Assembly: GCA_002786025.1 (NCBI GenBank)
Contig: NHNW01000003.1
Coordinates: 248,001-312,000 of the forward strand
Length of the DNA stretch: 64,000 nt
Source: Zasmidium citrigriseum
Lineage: Eukaryota; Ascomycota; Dothideomycetes; Mycosphaerellales; Mycosphaerellaceae
Direction: 5' to 3'
Each line of letters opens with the position of its first letter. Position 1 is the stretch's first letter. Below are positions 43,166 to 53,533 of the stretch, piece after piece. Under the pieces are notes generated by a model. That model was not told the origin of the DNA. It did no database searches and was given only the letters and a program-made list of their open reading frames with translations. The position numbers and the translations under genes were made by a program.

Positions 43166-44449
43166 ATGCCGGACTCCCTCCAAATAGCACTCAAGAACGA
43201 CAGCGATTCGGATCAACTCCACGCCTACGTAACCGGCATCGCCATCCAAAAAGACGGCCAACGCTGCCTCCTCAAATCCAACGGCAAAGACCTCTACTTC
43301 CCCAAACAAGTCAGCGAAATCGGAACACCCCTAGCCGAAGACTGCGCCATTCCCCTCGGAGCCCCAGGAAACACTGTCACGATCACAATTCCCCAAATAG
43401 CCGGCGGCAGAATATGGATCGCCGAAGGCAAGCTCACCTTCCTGCTCAACCCGGGCCCAGCACTCGTCGAGCCATCGGTATTGAACCCGAGTGACCCGAA
43501 TGCGAATGTGAATTTTGGATTTGCGGAGTTTACTTTGAATGATGCGCAGTTGTATGCGAATATTAGTTATGTGGATTTTGTTCCGAGGATTCCGATTGCG
43601 ATTACGTTGCAGCAGAATTCGGGGGAGATTCAGCATGTGGCGGGGATGGCGCCGGATGGGATTGAGAGGATGGCGGAGGGGCTGGCGGAGCAGACGAAGA
43701 GGGATGGGCGGCCGTGGGAGAACTTGGCTGTTAAGAGGGATGGGAGGGTGTTGAGGATTTTGAATGCCACGCATGGTGGTGCTATTGGGGCCAGTTTCGA
43801 TGGTTATTACGAGCCGCATGTTGAGGAGGTTTGGAAGAAGTATCAGTCAGGGGCCAAGGTGAAGATTGATACGCAGGCCGGAGCTGGGGTCCTCGAGGGC
43901 CATGTTGGGAAGAACGGAAAGTTGAAGGTCGGGGACGAGGAGTTCGAGAAGCCCAACACGAACGACATCCTGGGATGTAACAGCGGGCCTTTCACGACCG
44001 GACCATCGCCGACCAGGAACGCTATCATCCCCCGATTAGCAGCTGCGTTTGTTCGCTCAACGCTTTGCCAATGTGAAGAGCATCCCTCGCAACCTCACAC
44101 CTTCTACTGCCAGGAACCTACCAACCACTACGCGCGGCTTGTCCACCAACACAATGTCGACGGTAAAGGTTACGCATTTGCGTATGACGATGTCCAGCCA
44201 TCGGACGGCGACGATCAATCTGGCAAGGTCAACGCTGGCGATCCGGTGCTCTTCACAGTCACCGTGGGTGGTAAGAATGCAGCAGCAGGCCACGGAGGTG
44301 CTGCAATACCTCATCCACAAGGCAATCAGAAGCAGGAGTACAATCGACCTCCACCGCCGCCTCCGCCCCACCAGGACAATGCCGGAGGGGAGCACAAGCA
44401 TGGATTGAGGGGAAAGATTCGAGGATTTGCGGAGAATCTCATGAAATAA
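43166..44449 (+). CDS. GH64 family beta-1,3-glucanase-like protein
   Basis: This single exon encodes 427 aa. GH64 enzymes are thaumatin-like inverting glucanases that cleave laminaripentaose units from beta-1,3-glucan. Hallmarks are the N-terminal beta-barrel (GGRIWIAEGKLTF), FGFAEFTLN, YVDFVPRIPIAI and the C-terminal CQCEEHPSQP plus YAFAYDDVQPSDG segment. The sequence begins MPDSLQIALKN without a hydrophobic leader, so it should be cytosolic or exported unconventionally. The C-terminus departs from the family: a proline run of seven residues and a His/Gly/Lys-rich basic tail ending KIRGFAENLMK replace the usual end. A role in remodelling of the fungus's own wall glucan is plausible but not shown. 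Codon usage changes visibly around 43500, with much G/T at third positions. Confidence 0.88.
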   Translation: MPDSLQIALKNDSDSDQLHAYVTGIAIQKDGQRCLLKSNGKDLYFPKQVSEIGTPLAEDCAIPLGAPGNTVTITIPQIAGGRIWIAEGKLTFLLNPGPALVEPSVLNPSDPNANVNFGFAEFTLNDAQLYANISYVDFVPRIPIAITLQQNSGEIQHVAGMAPDGIERMAEGLAEQTKRDGRPWENLAVKRDGRVLRILNATHGGAIGASFDGYYEPHVEEVWKKYQSGAKVKIDTQAGAGVLEGHVGKNGKLKVGDEEFEKPNTNDILGCNSGPFTTGPSPTRNAIIPRLAAAFVRSTLCQCEEHPSQPHTFYCQEPTNHYARLVHQHNVDGKGYAFAYDDVQPSDGDDQSGKVNAGDPVLFTVTVGGKNAAAGHGGAAIPHPQGNQKQEYNRPPPPPPPHQDNAGGEHKHGLRGKIRGFAENLMK

Positions 44450-45401
44450 CGCGTTGAGCGACAGCGTCTGGACGTACCTGGTCGGCAATCACCTTCTGTT
44501 GTACGGCCTCTTTTCTTCTGCACATAGAATTTAGTGACTCAAAGTCAGCAGGACATGAAGTCGGTTTAGACGGCAGATAGCCAAGCCTGAGTAGATCTTT
44601 GAGAGCTCTTCTCCGAGCAAGAGATCAAGCCACCTACTGGTGAAAGTTGTTAGAAGATACCAGAATCCCGTGCAAAAGCCGTCATTAGCCTCGTATTGCC
44701 AGCACATATGAGCTGGCCTGGGCACGATCCCATAGCCCTTGCCATGCCACGCAAAAGGTCAAAGATAGGATAGGAGGATCAGATGGTCAAGCGTCGGCAG
44801 TTTCGTGGTTGTCCTGTAGCTCGCATGCGGCTACGCGGGCGAATTGTTTTAGGTGGAGGGGCTTCGATTATTAGGTTCCGGTAGCGTCGAGTCTGCTGCT
44901 GCCATTTGCAGTGAAAGAGTCCACTGAAGTGTGAAAAGGCAAAGAACCAGGTTGATGATGGAGGTTGAGAGTTGATTTGAGATGGTTGGTGATGAACCAG
45001 CGAGACGGTGCGGTGGAAGAGGGAGGTCAACTTGCCAAGGCGGTTCAGATGCCACGCGAGATGACGTAGATCACGGCGGGCTATATCTGGGAAAGAGCAA
45101 TTAAGCACCGCTTTCGAGAAGGTGCAGACACCGAGCAGCGCGCATGTGATCGGTTGATCATCACGTATAAGCCGTCCACCTTCTTCTTCCTCCTATCCCT
45201 TCAGCACGCGACATCGCACTGCAGCAGTGAATACAACCTCTCCGCCCTTACACCGCCCTTCTCCTTCACCGGCGCGAAGGAGCTGGAGCTCGAGCTCTGT
45301 ACCTGCATCGACAAGTCACCAGAGATCGCCGGAGCGCATGTGAAAAGCAAACAACGAACCCGCCCATCGCCTCCATTTCTCTCCATCCAGCAACTACGAC
45401 C
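44450..45401. other. Intergenic stretch
   Basis: Between the GH64 gene and the PP1-inhibitor gene. Frames of up to 138 codons overlap the promoter of the latter and show no domain. Nothing called. Confidence 0.5.
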
Positions 45402-46366
45402 ATGGCTCACGCTGACGACGCCAATGCTTCTCCAAACTCTGCTCCTAAGAGGCCCAGAGGTGCGCTATTCAGTGACTGCAGCCATGGACATGCAGTCTTG
45501 GCTAACTTGCCACAGGTATCCTGAAGAACACTGGCTCCTACCAGCAGACCTCGCCCGATGCCCGCATTAGTCCAACCTCGGAGCGACCGAGCAGCCTCCC
45601 CGGCCATGACGGACAGGCGGAGGCGGCTGACCGACCTGGCATGCCTCCACGGGAGCTTTCGGAGAAAGAAATCACCCAGATGAACACCGAGCTCAATGCA
45701 GGGAACGGACACCGCCGGAATAGCAGCAACGTGCGTGGAAGCCTGAGTAGGCGTCAGTCAGAGCAGGGAAGCAATACCGCTGCGACTACAAACGGCGAAC
45801 ACGAGGAGGGTGGCATGCGGCTGAAGTGGGATGAGGCGAATCTGTACTTGAACGAGGGTCAGATGGGCGGCAAGATGAAGATTGACGAGCCCAAGACGCC
45901 GTTCGCGAGGAACTACGACCCGACTGAGGATGAGGAGGAGATCGCCAACATCAATGCGGAGGAGCTCAACGTTGACGAGCTGGACATGAGCAAGGCGAAG
46001 CCACGCGGTCGCAAGACCTCGGGGTCCCGTGCTAGCAACAATGAGATTCCTGGCCTGGATTTGGGCGAGCCGGAAATGGACCCATTGACCAGACGCGACA
46101 GCGATGGCGAACGCAAGGTCCATGTCGACAGCGAGTTCAAGGATCAGGACGGCAAGCGCCACGGCGAGGAGAACGAAGAAGACATGACATCGGCGGAGCG
46201 TGAGAAGCACAAGAAGTTTGAGGAGATGCGCAAGAAGCACTACGAGATGAAGAACATCAAGAACTTGCTCGGGTCAGTATCTCCACACTTGCTGCAGACG
46301 CCTTCTTGCTAACTTCTTTACAGCCACCCTGAGCAACTTGATATCGAGGAGGATGACGACAGGTGA
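45402..46366 (+). CDS. glc8: Protein phosphatase inhibitor 2 homologue (Glc8/IPP-2)
   Basis: Three exons (45402-45459, 45516-46272, 46324-46366) join in phase to 285 aa. Inhibitor-2 proteins bind protein phosphatase 1 and act as inhibitor or chaperone. The three PP1-contact blocks are present: GILKN immediately after the first intron, KWDEANLYLNE, and the KMKIDEPKTPFARNYD block whose Thr-Pro is the classic regulatory phosphosite in the family. A helical segment (REKHKKFEEMRKKHYEMKNIKNLL) corresponds to the part that covers the PP1 active site. The remainder is acidic and disordered, ending in EEDDDR. The short last exon is inferred from a clean CAG acceptor and a TGA after 14 codons. Regulation of glycogen and cell-cycle phosphatase activity is known for yeast Glc8. 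Confidence 0.92.
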
Positions 46367-47180
46367 TGATTGACGTATGAACGAAGAAACGCGGCGTATT
46401 TAATGGCACGACACATCCGCTAGCTCTCAGCTGGAGCAGCATAGCATCTTTGAGGCGTTCGGCAGCATGACCTGGCGCAGGAGGTCCAGCCGCCCATACC
46501 CCTAGGGCAGGCGTTACGATGAACAAGCACGCACACTTTCGGCTCGTTTCGAGCGTATGACAATGAAAATGTAGTTGTACGGCAGTCGCTCGAAACAGAA
46601 AAATTTCATGGTCGCTATCACCTACACCCACCGATCCACAACCACCAACACCAATCAGCGGTTGACCAAACGAACTGACATTGCATTCGAACGGAGAAAC
46701 TCACGGACAGGAACAGTCTAATCTATCTCAGTCTGCACGCTGTCGCAGAAATCGGTTCTGCTGTCTGAAATCCGGTACGCGAGCTCTCGGCGTGGCTGCA
46801 CGTTCCAGGCCTTCATCAATCCGCGGCACGTCACCCAAGCTTCTTCTTTCTTTTCGATACGAAAGCTTACCATGTTGTACAGGAGGGCGGCAGAGCCAGA
46901 GGAACAGCCATATTGCATCTCCTCTAAAACAATCTATGCGATTCACCTCGTGGACAAGAATGGCGGTGGCCAACCAGCAGCGGGCGAAATATAATATGGC
47001 GATATCTCTTAGATCTGAGGGTGAGCAACTTCCTCTTTTTGCAGTGTTTCTACTGCTGCCTCTCGTTTTCTCTTTGGCTCTTGACGGGCGTTTCTTCGTT
47101 TGAGTTGACCTCAAGTCGTTCTTTTTGAGTCTTTGTGCTGTGCACGAAGCTGCCTCCTGGGGAGGTTTTTCTGATTGACG
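46367..47180. other. Intergenic stretch and CDH promoter
   Basis: 3' flank of glc8 and upstream DNA of the cellobiose dehydrogenase gene. No gene supported. Confidence 0.5.
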
Positions 47181-49874
47181 ATGAAGCTCTCACAGATTGC
47201 TTCGATCCTCGCCTCTGCATCCGCTGCTACGGCCCAGACTTTCGCCAAGTTCACCGACGATAATGGGATCCAGTTCTGGCAGGCGACCGTCGATACTGGG
47301 ATTGGCCAGGGAAGCTCGCAATGGGGTATGGCACTTCCGGGCGCTGCTCAGGATGTTGGGTCGGACGAATACATTGGTCGATTTGCTGTCACGAAACCGG
47401 AGAGCGGGACTTGGTTTGGTATCAGCCATACCAGTGGCATGACGGGCTCTCTAATCCTTCTGACTTGGGTGAACGAAGGCGAGGTCATGACTTCGTTCCG
47501 CTACGCTGATGGATACGTCTCACCGGACGTCTACACTGGAAACGCCACGCTCTCAGTCATTGACTCGAACGTCAACGATACTCACTACTCCTTGACTTAC
47601 CGATGCAAAGACTGCTGGAGATGGGAGCAGGACGGTGTTGCCAGCGCTCAACTCCCAGCTACGACCTCGAACGCTGCTCAACTGCTCGGATGGGCCCAGG
47701 CTACCCAGGCTCCTACGAATCCGGAAGAAGAAGACACTGGCCTCAAGCAGCATGCTAGCGCGGGTATCCTCGTTGCCACGGTGGGCTCTGCGCGAAACAC
47801 CGCATACACGTCTTGGACGGCTATGGCAACGGCTACACCTACCGCACCCTTCCCAGCTGGAAACGGCACGGGTGCAGGAGCGACAGGTACCGGCACTGGC
47901 ACTGGTTCAATCGCATCAGCGACATCAACATCTGGAGCTGCAGCTTGTGCCAGCAACAGCACCGCCAGCGCTCAGACCTGGGACTACATCGTCGTCGGCG
48001 CTGGCGCAGGAGGCATTCCCATCGCTGACAAGCTCTCTGAATCCGGCGCCAGCGTCCTCCTCATCGAGAAGGGCCCTCCGTCTTCTGGCCGCTGGGGTGG
48101 TACTATGAAGCCGGACTGGCTCGTCGGCACCAATCTCACCCGCTTCGACGTCCCTGGTCTCGACAATGAAATATGGCAAGACTCTGAAGGCATCGCCTGT
48201 ACTGATGTCGGCGTCATGGCCGGCTGTGTACTCGGTGGCGGGACTGCTGTCAACGCTGGCCTGTGGTGGAAGGCCAACCCCACTGATTTCGACTACAACT
48301 TTCCTGAAGGCTGGAAAGCTTCCGACATGCAGCCTGCTATCGACCGGACGTTTGAGCGGATTCCTTTCACTGAGACTCCTTCGATGGATGATAGGATCTA
48401 CAAGCCTCAAGGGTACAACATCGTTGCTGGAGCGCTGTCAGCTTCTGGCTGGAAGAACGTCACCGCGGATGATGTGCCAGGACAGAAGAACTTCACTTTC
48501 TCCCGACCAAATCACATGTTCAGCAATGGCGAGCGTTCAGGTCCCATGGCAACGTATCTTGTCTCTGCAAGCGAACGCAAGAACTTCAAGCTCATGACCA
48601 ACACAACTGTCAACCGTGTGATCCGTGATGGAAGCCAGATCACCGGCGTCGAAGTCGAGGCTTTCCTCACGGGAGGCGCCTGCGGCACGATCAAAGTCAC
48701 GCCCGTTACTGGCAAAGTCATTCTCAGCGCTGGTGCTTTCGGCACACCCAAGATCCTTATGCGTTCAGGTATTGGGCCTCAAGACCAGCTGGAAACCGTG
48801 CAAAGCGCCGAAAGCACGAAGATGATCGACAGTGCCCAATGGATCAACCTACCTGTCGGCCACAATCTCGACGACCACACTAACACAGACATTATCATCA
48901 CGCACCCAAATGTCTCGTTCTACGACTTCTACGCTGCCTACGACTCACCCATCGCCGCCGACAAGAACTTGTACCTAGACAGCCGCAGCGGTATCCTCGC
49001 ACAATCCGCCCCGAATCTCGCTGCCGTCTTCTGGCAGGAGATTGAAGGCGCAGACGGCATCACTCGCCAGATGCAGTACACTGCACGTGTCGAGGGCGGC
49101 CACGATATCGACAGCCCGAAAGCAATGGCCATCTCCCAATACCTCGGCCGTGGCTCTGTCGGTCGAGGTCGCACAACCATCACGAAAGGTCTGAACATGG
49201 TCGTCTCCGACGTACCTTACCTCCAGGATGAAAACGACGTCGCAGCCGTGGCGACAGGTATCGAAACTCTCAAGAAAGCCCTCTCCATCGACCCCGCGAT
49301 CAAGATCGTTTACCCATCCACAAACCAGACGACCGATGCTTTCTTGTCTTCATATCCACTAACGACATCCTCCCGCTCCGCAAATCACTGGATCGGCACC
49401 TGCAAAATGGGCCTCGACTCCGGTCTCGAGAACAACGGAACAGCCGTCGTAGACACCAACACAAAAGTCTACGGCACGGACAACCTCTTCGTCGTCGATG
49501 CTTCAGTCTTCCCCGGAATGGTCTCCACGAATCCGAGCGCTCTGATCGTCGCTGTGGCGGAACACGCCTCAGAAAAGATCCTGGGTCTTTCGGGTACAAG
49601 CAGTGGCAGCAAGGCGTCGACCAGCGGTCTGCCTTACCCTGTCCCAGGGAATGGGACTGTGACTGGCCCGACTGCTACGGCGACGGGGTCTGCGTATCCG
49701 ACTGCTTCGGCGGGTGGTCCTGGAGGTGCTGAGGGTGTAGCGGGCGATTATGAGCAGTGTGGTGGGCTTGGGTATATGGGACCGAAGAAGTGTCGGAGTG
49801 GACTGGTTTGCAAGAAGGCGAATCCGTATTATTCGCAGTGTGTTGAGGCGACGGTTCAGCGTGGCTTCTTCTGA
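47181..49874 (+). CDS. cdh: Cellobiose dehydrogenase with cytochrome domain and CBM1
   Basis: This single exon encodes 897 aa from ATG 47181. Secreted CDH oxidises cellobiose and other beta-linked sugars and passes electrons to lytic polysaccharide monooxygenases. Order: signal peptide (about 1-19); cytochrome domain (AA8) with likely haem ligands Met in SQWGMALPG and His in GLKQHASAG; a Thr/Gly/Ala linker (about 215-265); and the GMC flavodehydrogenase (AA3_1), opening YIVVGAGAGGIPIADKL and containing a catalytic His in SANHWIGTCKMG. A short linker follows, and last comes a CBM1 (YEQCGGLGYMGPKKC...YYSQC). The combination corresponds to class IIA ascomycete CDH. No LPMO gene lies in this window. 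N-glycosylation sequons are frequent. Confidence 0.97.
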   Translation: MKLSQIASILASASAATAQTFAKFTDDNGIQFWQATVDTGIGQGSSQWGMALPGAAQDVGSDEYIGRFAVTKPESGTWFGISHTSGMTGSLILLTWVNEGEVMTSFRYADGYVSPDVYTGNATLSVIDSNVNDTHYSLTYRCKDCWRWEQDGVASAQLPATTSNAAQLLGWAQATQAPTNPEEEDTGLKQHASAGILVATVGSARNTAYTSWTAMATATPTAPFPAGNGTGAGATGTGTGTGSIASATSTSGAAACASNSTASAQTWDYIVVGAGAGGIPIADKLSESGASVLLIEKGPPSSGRWGGTMKPDWLVGTNLTRFDVPGLDNEIWQDSEGIACTDVGVMAGCVLGGGTAVNAGLWWKANPTDFDYNFPEGWKASDMQPAIDRTFERIPFTETPSMDDRIYKPQGYNIVAGALSASGWKNVTADDVPGQKNFTFSRPNHMFSNGERSGPMATYLVSASERKNFKLMTNTTVNRVIRDGSQITGVEVEAFLTGGACGTIKVTPVTGKVILSAGAFGTPKILMRSGIGPQDQLETVQSAESTKMIDSAQWINLPVGHNLDDHTNTDIIITHPNVSFYDFYAAYDSPIAADKNLYLDSRSGILAQSAPNLAAVFWQEIEGADGITRQMQYTARVEGGHDIDSPKAMAISQYLGRGSVGRGRTTITKGLNMVVSDVPYLQDENDVAAVATGIETLKKALSIDPAIKIVYPSTNQTTDAFLSSYPLTTSSRSANHWIGTCKMGLDSGLENNGTAVVDTNTKVYGTDNLFVVDASVFPGMVSTNPSALIVAVAEHASEKILGLSGTSSGSKASTSGLPYPVPGNGTVTGPTATATGSAYPTASAGGPGGAEGVAGDYEQCGGLGYMGPKKCRSGLVCKKANPYYSQCVEATVQRGFF

Positions 49875-51890
49875 TCAAATGAGGTCTTCTGATGTGTTTG
49901 ATAGATCTTCATGAACCTTCTTGCTGTACTTACTAGATACATAGACGAATGGCTTTGGCAGAGACCTACCATCCTCCAGCAAGCTCACGCTCACCTCGCG
50001 ATACTCCAGAGCGACGTACCTGTCGTGAAACCCCAACCTCATCACTAGAATCAAGAGCAAAGCACATCTCCCGCTCGCCACACAGACACTTCTGCCGTGC
50101 AACCCTCCAACTCCACACAATCCATGTCAAGCCGTGCCAGCCAGCCGGGTCCACTTTGGCCCTCCAGTACCCGCTCCAGACTCCCACTCCCACTCTCGAA
50201 TTTTCGCGCGGTATGCGCGATGCCTGTTCCTGAGTGGGCGAAAGTCTCTTTGGCGATTCCGAGAGGCTTTTGCATTCCGCATGAACTTCAGAAATAGAAC
50301 CGCATGTCGTTCAATAGCCTGAATTGGACATCGGGGAATTTCGAGGTGGTGCGACAAGTTCAGAGCTATCCTGCGAGACAACCTCACACGACAGACCGCG
50401 TCGGTGGCTTCCCGGCGAGAGAGGGTAGGTCTCCGCTGGGGATGGAAGTGTGCCCACTGCTGCCAAGGAGTTGTGATTGTGAAGTCGAGACGCGATGAGG
50501 CGAACGGATGAGGTGCAGATTGCGGCGGATGGCTCGCGCACTGATTTGGCATTGGCGGAGGAGTCGCAATTTGGGTAAGGAGCAGCCTTGTTGAGTGCCT
50601 GAGGCAGTCGATTTCGTTGATTTTGGCTGTGTATTTCAACAGCAGTCACTTCATTCTAGTAAGTTGCAATTAGTATCTTGCTGTTCCTAATGCTGACCTG
50701 AAATTGAGCTGCGTTGCTTTGAAGAACTGCAGTTGTTTCTTCCACTGTCCGTGAATGCTGAATACTGTATCGTAGCGCCTGCCCCTTATCGGACCCCTCT
50801 TGCCAGCCCACTTCCCACTCTCACTCCGCATCTCACGCAGATGACATTTCTGGTGTCTGGTTGTTGGTTGGAGGCGTGCCGTTCCTCATCATGCGACCTG
50901 CGCCAGAATGTCATCTGCCTTCAATGCTGCTCACTGCTCGTATCACCCACGCCGCCGCATTGGGGCAGTCAGCATTTCATCTCCCGCTGATGCAGTCAGG
51001 TGCGGCCGTGGGCCCTCTCTCACAATCTCTCAGCGAGCAACAATAAACTCCACATCGGCTATTATCGGGAGCTCCAAAGGCCTATCCTCGATAGCGGTTC
51101 TGCTGGCCCTTTACCGCACGTGGTAAGCGGTTCGACCAAAGAGCTTGAACTCTCTTTCGCTCAACTGAACCCTTGAGCCGCTGGGACTAGCAAGCGGATT
51201 TTAGCCATGTCGACTCATATATAGCTGGACGGGCCGCCGCATGATTTGCCTGCTCGCCGCTGCACTCATCCCACGCTGCAAGTCACTCTGATCAAGCGAC
51301 AACCACGGCAGGCCGCCGAGTGCGTGAGGGGAAGCTCACCACTGGCCGCAGAAGCAACGACATCCCACGCCGCCCTGCGTCTGGACACCTCGCCCCGGAT
51401 TAACCCAGGCCACACCACCTGGCTGCTGCATCTACACGAGAAGGCCCCGACCCTGCCGCTCTGTGCTCGACCTTCGACCCCATTGACCTCCATCCAAGGC
51501 TAACGCCGGCTTGCGCGGTGACGTTGCGTCGCTTCGTCCTCCCATCCCGAATTAAGCGCCACGAAATATACTCAGGACATCGCCTCCGTGTCATCTGCCT
51601 CCTCTTCTTGTCTCACCGTCGAGCTTCTTCTTGCAACAACTTCGGCTTGCGACTTGGAGGTGAAGGGCACGGCTGCACGTCTGCGTTGTTGCCGCGGCAT
51701 TGGTCTTTGGTCATGAACTTTCAGACGGCCATCGTTCACGAATATCCCTTGCCAGTCGAGCCGGTCAACCGCTGAAGGACAAAGAGAACGCATTAGTTAA
51801 AAGCTTTACGTTCTTTGTCAATTCAATTGGCATCTCAACTCAAGAAGCTGCACACTCAGACTTCATCTCAAGCGTCGTCCTCACACAGCC
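49875..51890. other. Intergenic stretch, 2.0 kb
   Basis: Between the CDH and CASTOR-like genes, both plus strand. Frames of up to 170 codons on both strands lack motifs, and none gives a phase-consistent splice model that I could find. Possible long promoter or leader. Confidence 0.45.
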
Positions 51891-53145
51891 ATGGGTCAGC
51901 CTATTGCAGAGTCTAGCACTCTTCTCAACGCCCAGATCGGCTTCCTGGTATGTCATCAGAAGCAAGAGAATGCTCAATATACTAACTAAGCAACAGAGAA
52001 CACATCTTGCCCTCATCCACATCCCAATCGCCGCCTACCCCTTATTCGTCCAGCCAATCCTGAGTCTTGTCCTGAACAATGATCAAATCGACGAAGATGG
52101 CAACATTGTTGAGCCCCAAAGATCGTGGCAATTTTGGCATCCATTCGTGAATGTCTCCATCACACCCAATGAGTGTTCCATCGTCTGCCCCCGCGAACAA
52201 GCCGAAACGCTCTTCGCGCCCCTGATCGATGGACTCAACCCAGCATTGAAGAAGGCCGTATCTATTACTAAAGAGGACTACTCTGTGATAATGATCGGTG
52301 GTGAAGGCCTAGAGGCTGGACAGCGAGTCCTGGATCTTACAAGCCCACTTGCCATGGCCGGAATCCCCATCTTCTTCATCACGAGCTACTATTCTGACTT
52401 CATCCTGGTTCCATTCAGCTCGAGACCAAAAGTCATTCATGCGTTGGAAGACCGAGGCTTCGTCTTTGAAGCAACTGACGCAGACGGCGAATCCGGACAG
52501 ATGACGAACCCTCAATCGCCCCTGACCAACCCACATACTCGCCAAGGATCATCTTCGTCCTCATCGGACTCCTTCCCAGTTGCACAAACTCCGCCTCCAA
52601 CCACGGTCCCGGAACTGCAATCAAAGACCTTCAAAACACTCTCCCGTAACAACATCCTCCCGTTCGTCGACCCCTCCATCGAACTCATCACCTGCGCCGG
52701 AATCAAACAATCAACCCCCTCCGCCTCAGCCTCAAACTTCACAGAAGGCAAACTCCACCTCGGCATAGCCAAATGCCTAACCTCAACCCCACCACCCAAC
52801 TTCTTCTCCATAACCCTCACGGACTCCGAATCCGCCTCCCTAACCCTCGAAAAGCGCCTCCTATCCTACTTCCCCAACGAAGGCGAGGATGTTCTCTTGG
52901 GAACCGAGTCCCCCGAGCAAGTGCCCATTACTTTGGATCTGAAGGATTTGCCGTTGGAGAGCACGGGCATTGTGTGTGGCGTGAGCAGTCGGTTGACGGA
53001 TGGGATGAGGGGGAGGATCGGGAGGGAGATGTTTAATATGAGTTATTTGAGCACGAGTCGCGCTGGGCATGTGATTGTTTATGAGGATGAGTTGGAGGAT
53101 GCTATTGCGGCGCTGAGGGGGGCGGTGGGGCTGAACGGGGTGTGA
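51891..53145 (+). CDS. CASTOR/GATSL-like ACT-domain protein
   Basis: Exons 51891-51947 and 51997-53145 give 401 aa. The intron ends in a near-consensus branch (actaac) and CAG. The first exon encodes MGQPIAESSTLLNAQIGFL, and the frame continues RTHLALIHIPIAAYPLF. The ACT-like block EDYSVIMIGGEGLE ... DLTSPLAMAGIPIFFITSYYSDFILVPF matches the pattern of animal CASTOR/GATSL proteins (EDYT, IAPLA, STYQTDFILV), where an arginine-binding pocket lies at the ACT interface. A Ser/Pro-rich linker (about 240-275) is followed by a second globular half. In animals CASTOR1 reports arginine to GATOR2-mTORC1. In fungi the function of such proteins is not established, and arginine binding is inference. Confidence 0.8.
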
Positions 53146-53533
53146 GTGGTACCAAAAATGATGTGTTGGAATGAGGCATGAAGATGAGCATGAGGATGAG
53201 CATGAAAATGGGTTTCGGTTTAATGGATTTGCATATGTTGTTGCATTGGTCAGTTGGGCTTGAGCGAGTTCATCAACCAAATAGGGTCACTCCCCTTCTT
53301 TCTCTGTTGCATGTGCTTTCTCACTGCGTCCATGTCATCAGGTATGTCTGCGATTCTACTGAGGGAGAGCTTGACATTGTGAAAGTCGTTGTCATTCGTT
53401 CTATCATCTATCATTCTATCCACGGGAAGCGCGTACGGGAGCCCGCCAAAACCCGCATCCACTCTCATGGCATGCGTCGGGTATCAAGATTGAAAGCATC
53501 TCCATCACTTCTCGAACTCATCAGTCTGAGCAC
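53146..53533. other. Convergent 3' region
   Basis: 3' DNA between the CASTOR-like and sugar transporter genes. Contains a short gatgagcatga repeat near 53175. No gene seen. Confidence 0.6.
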
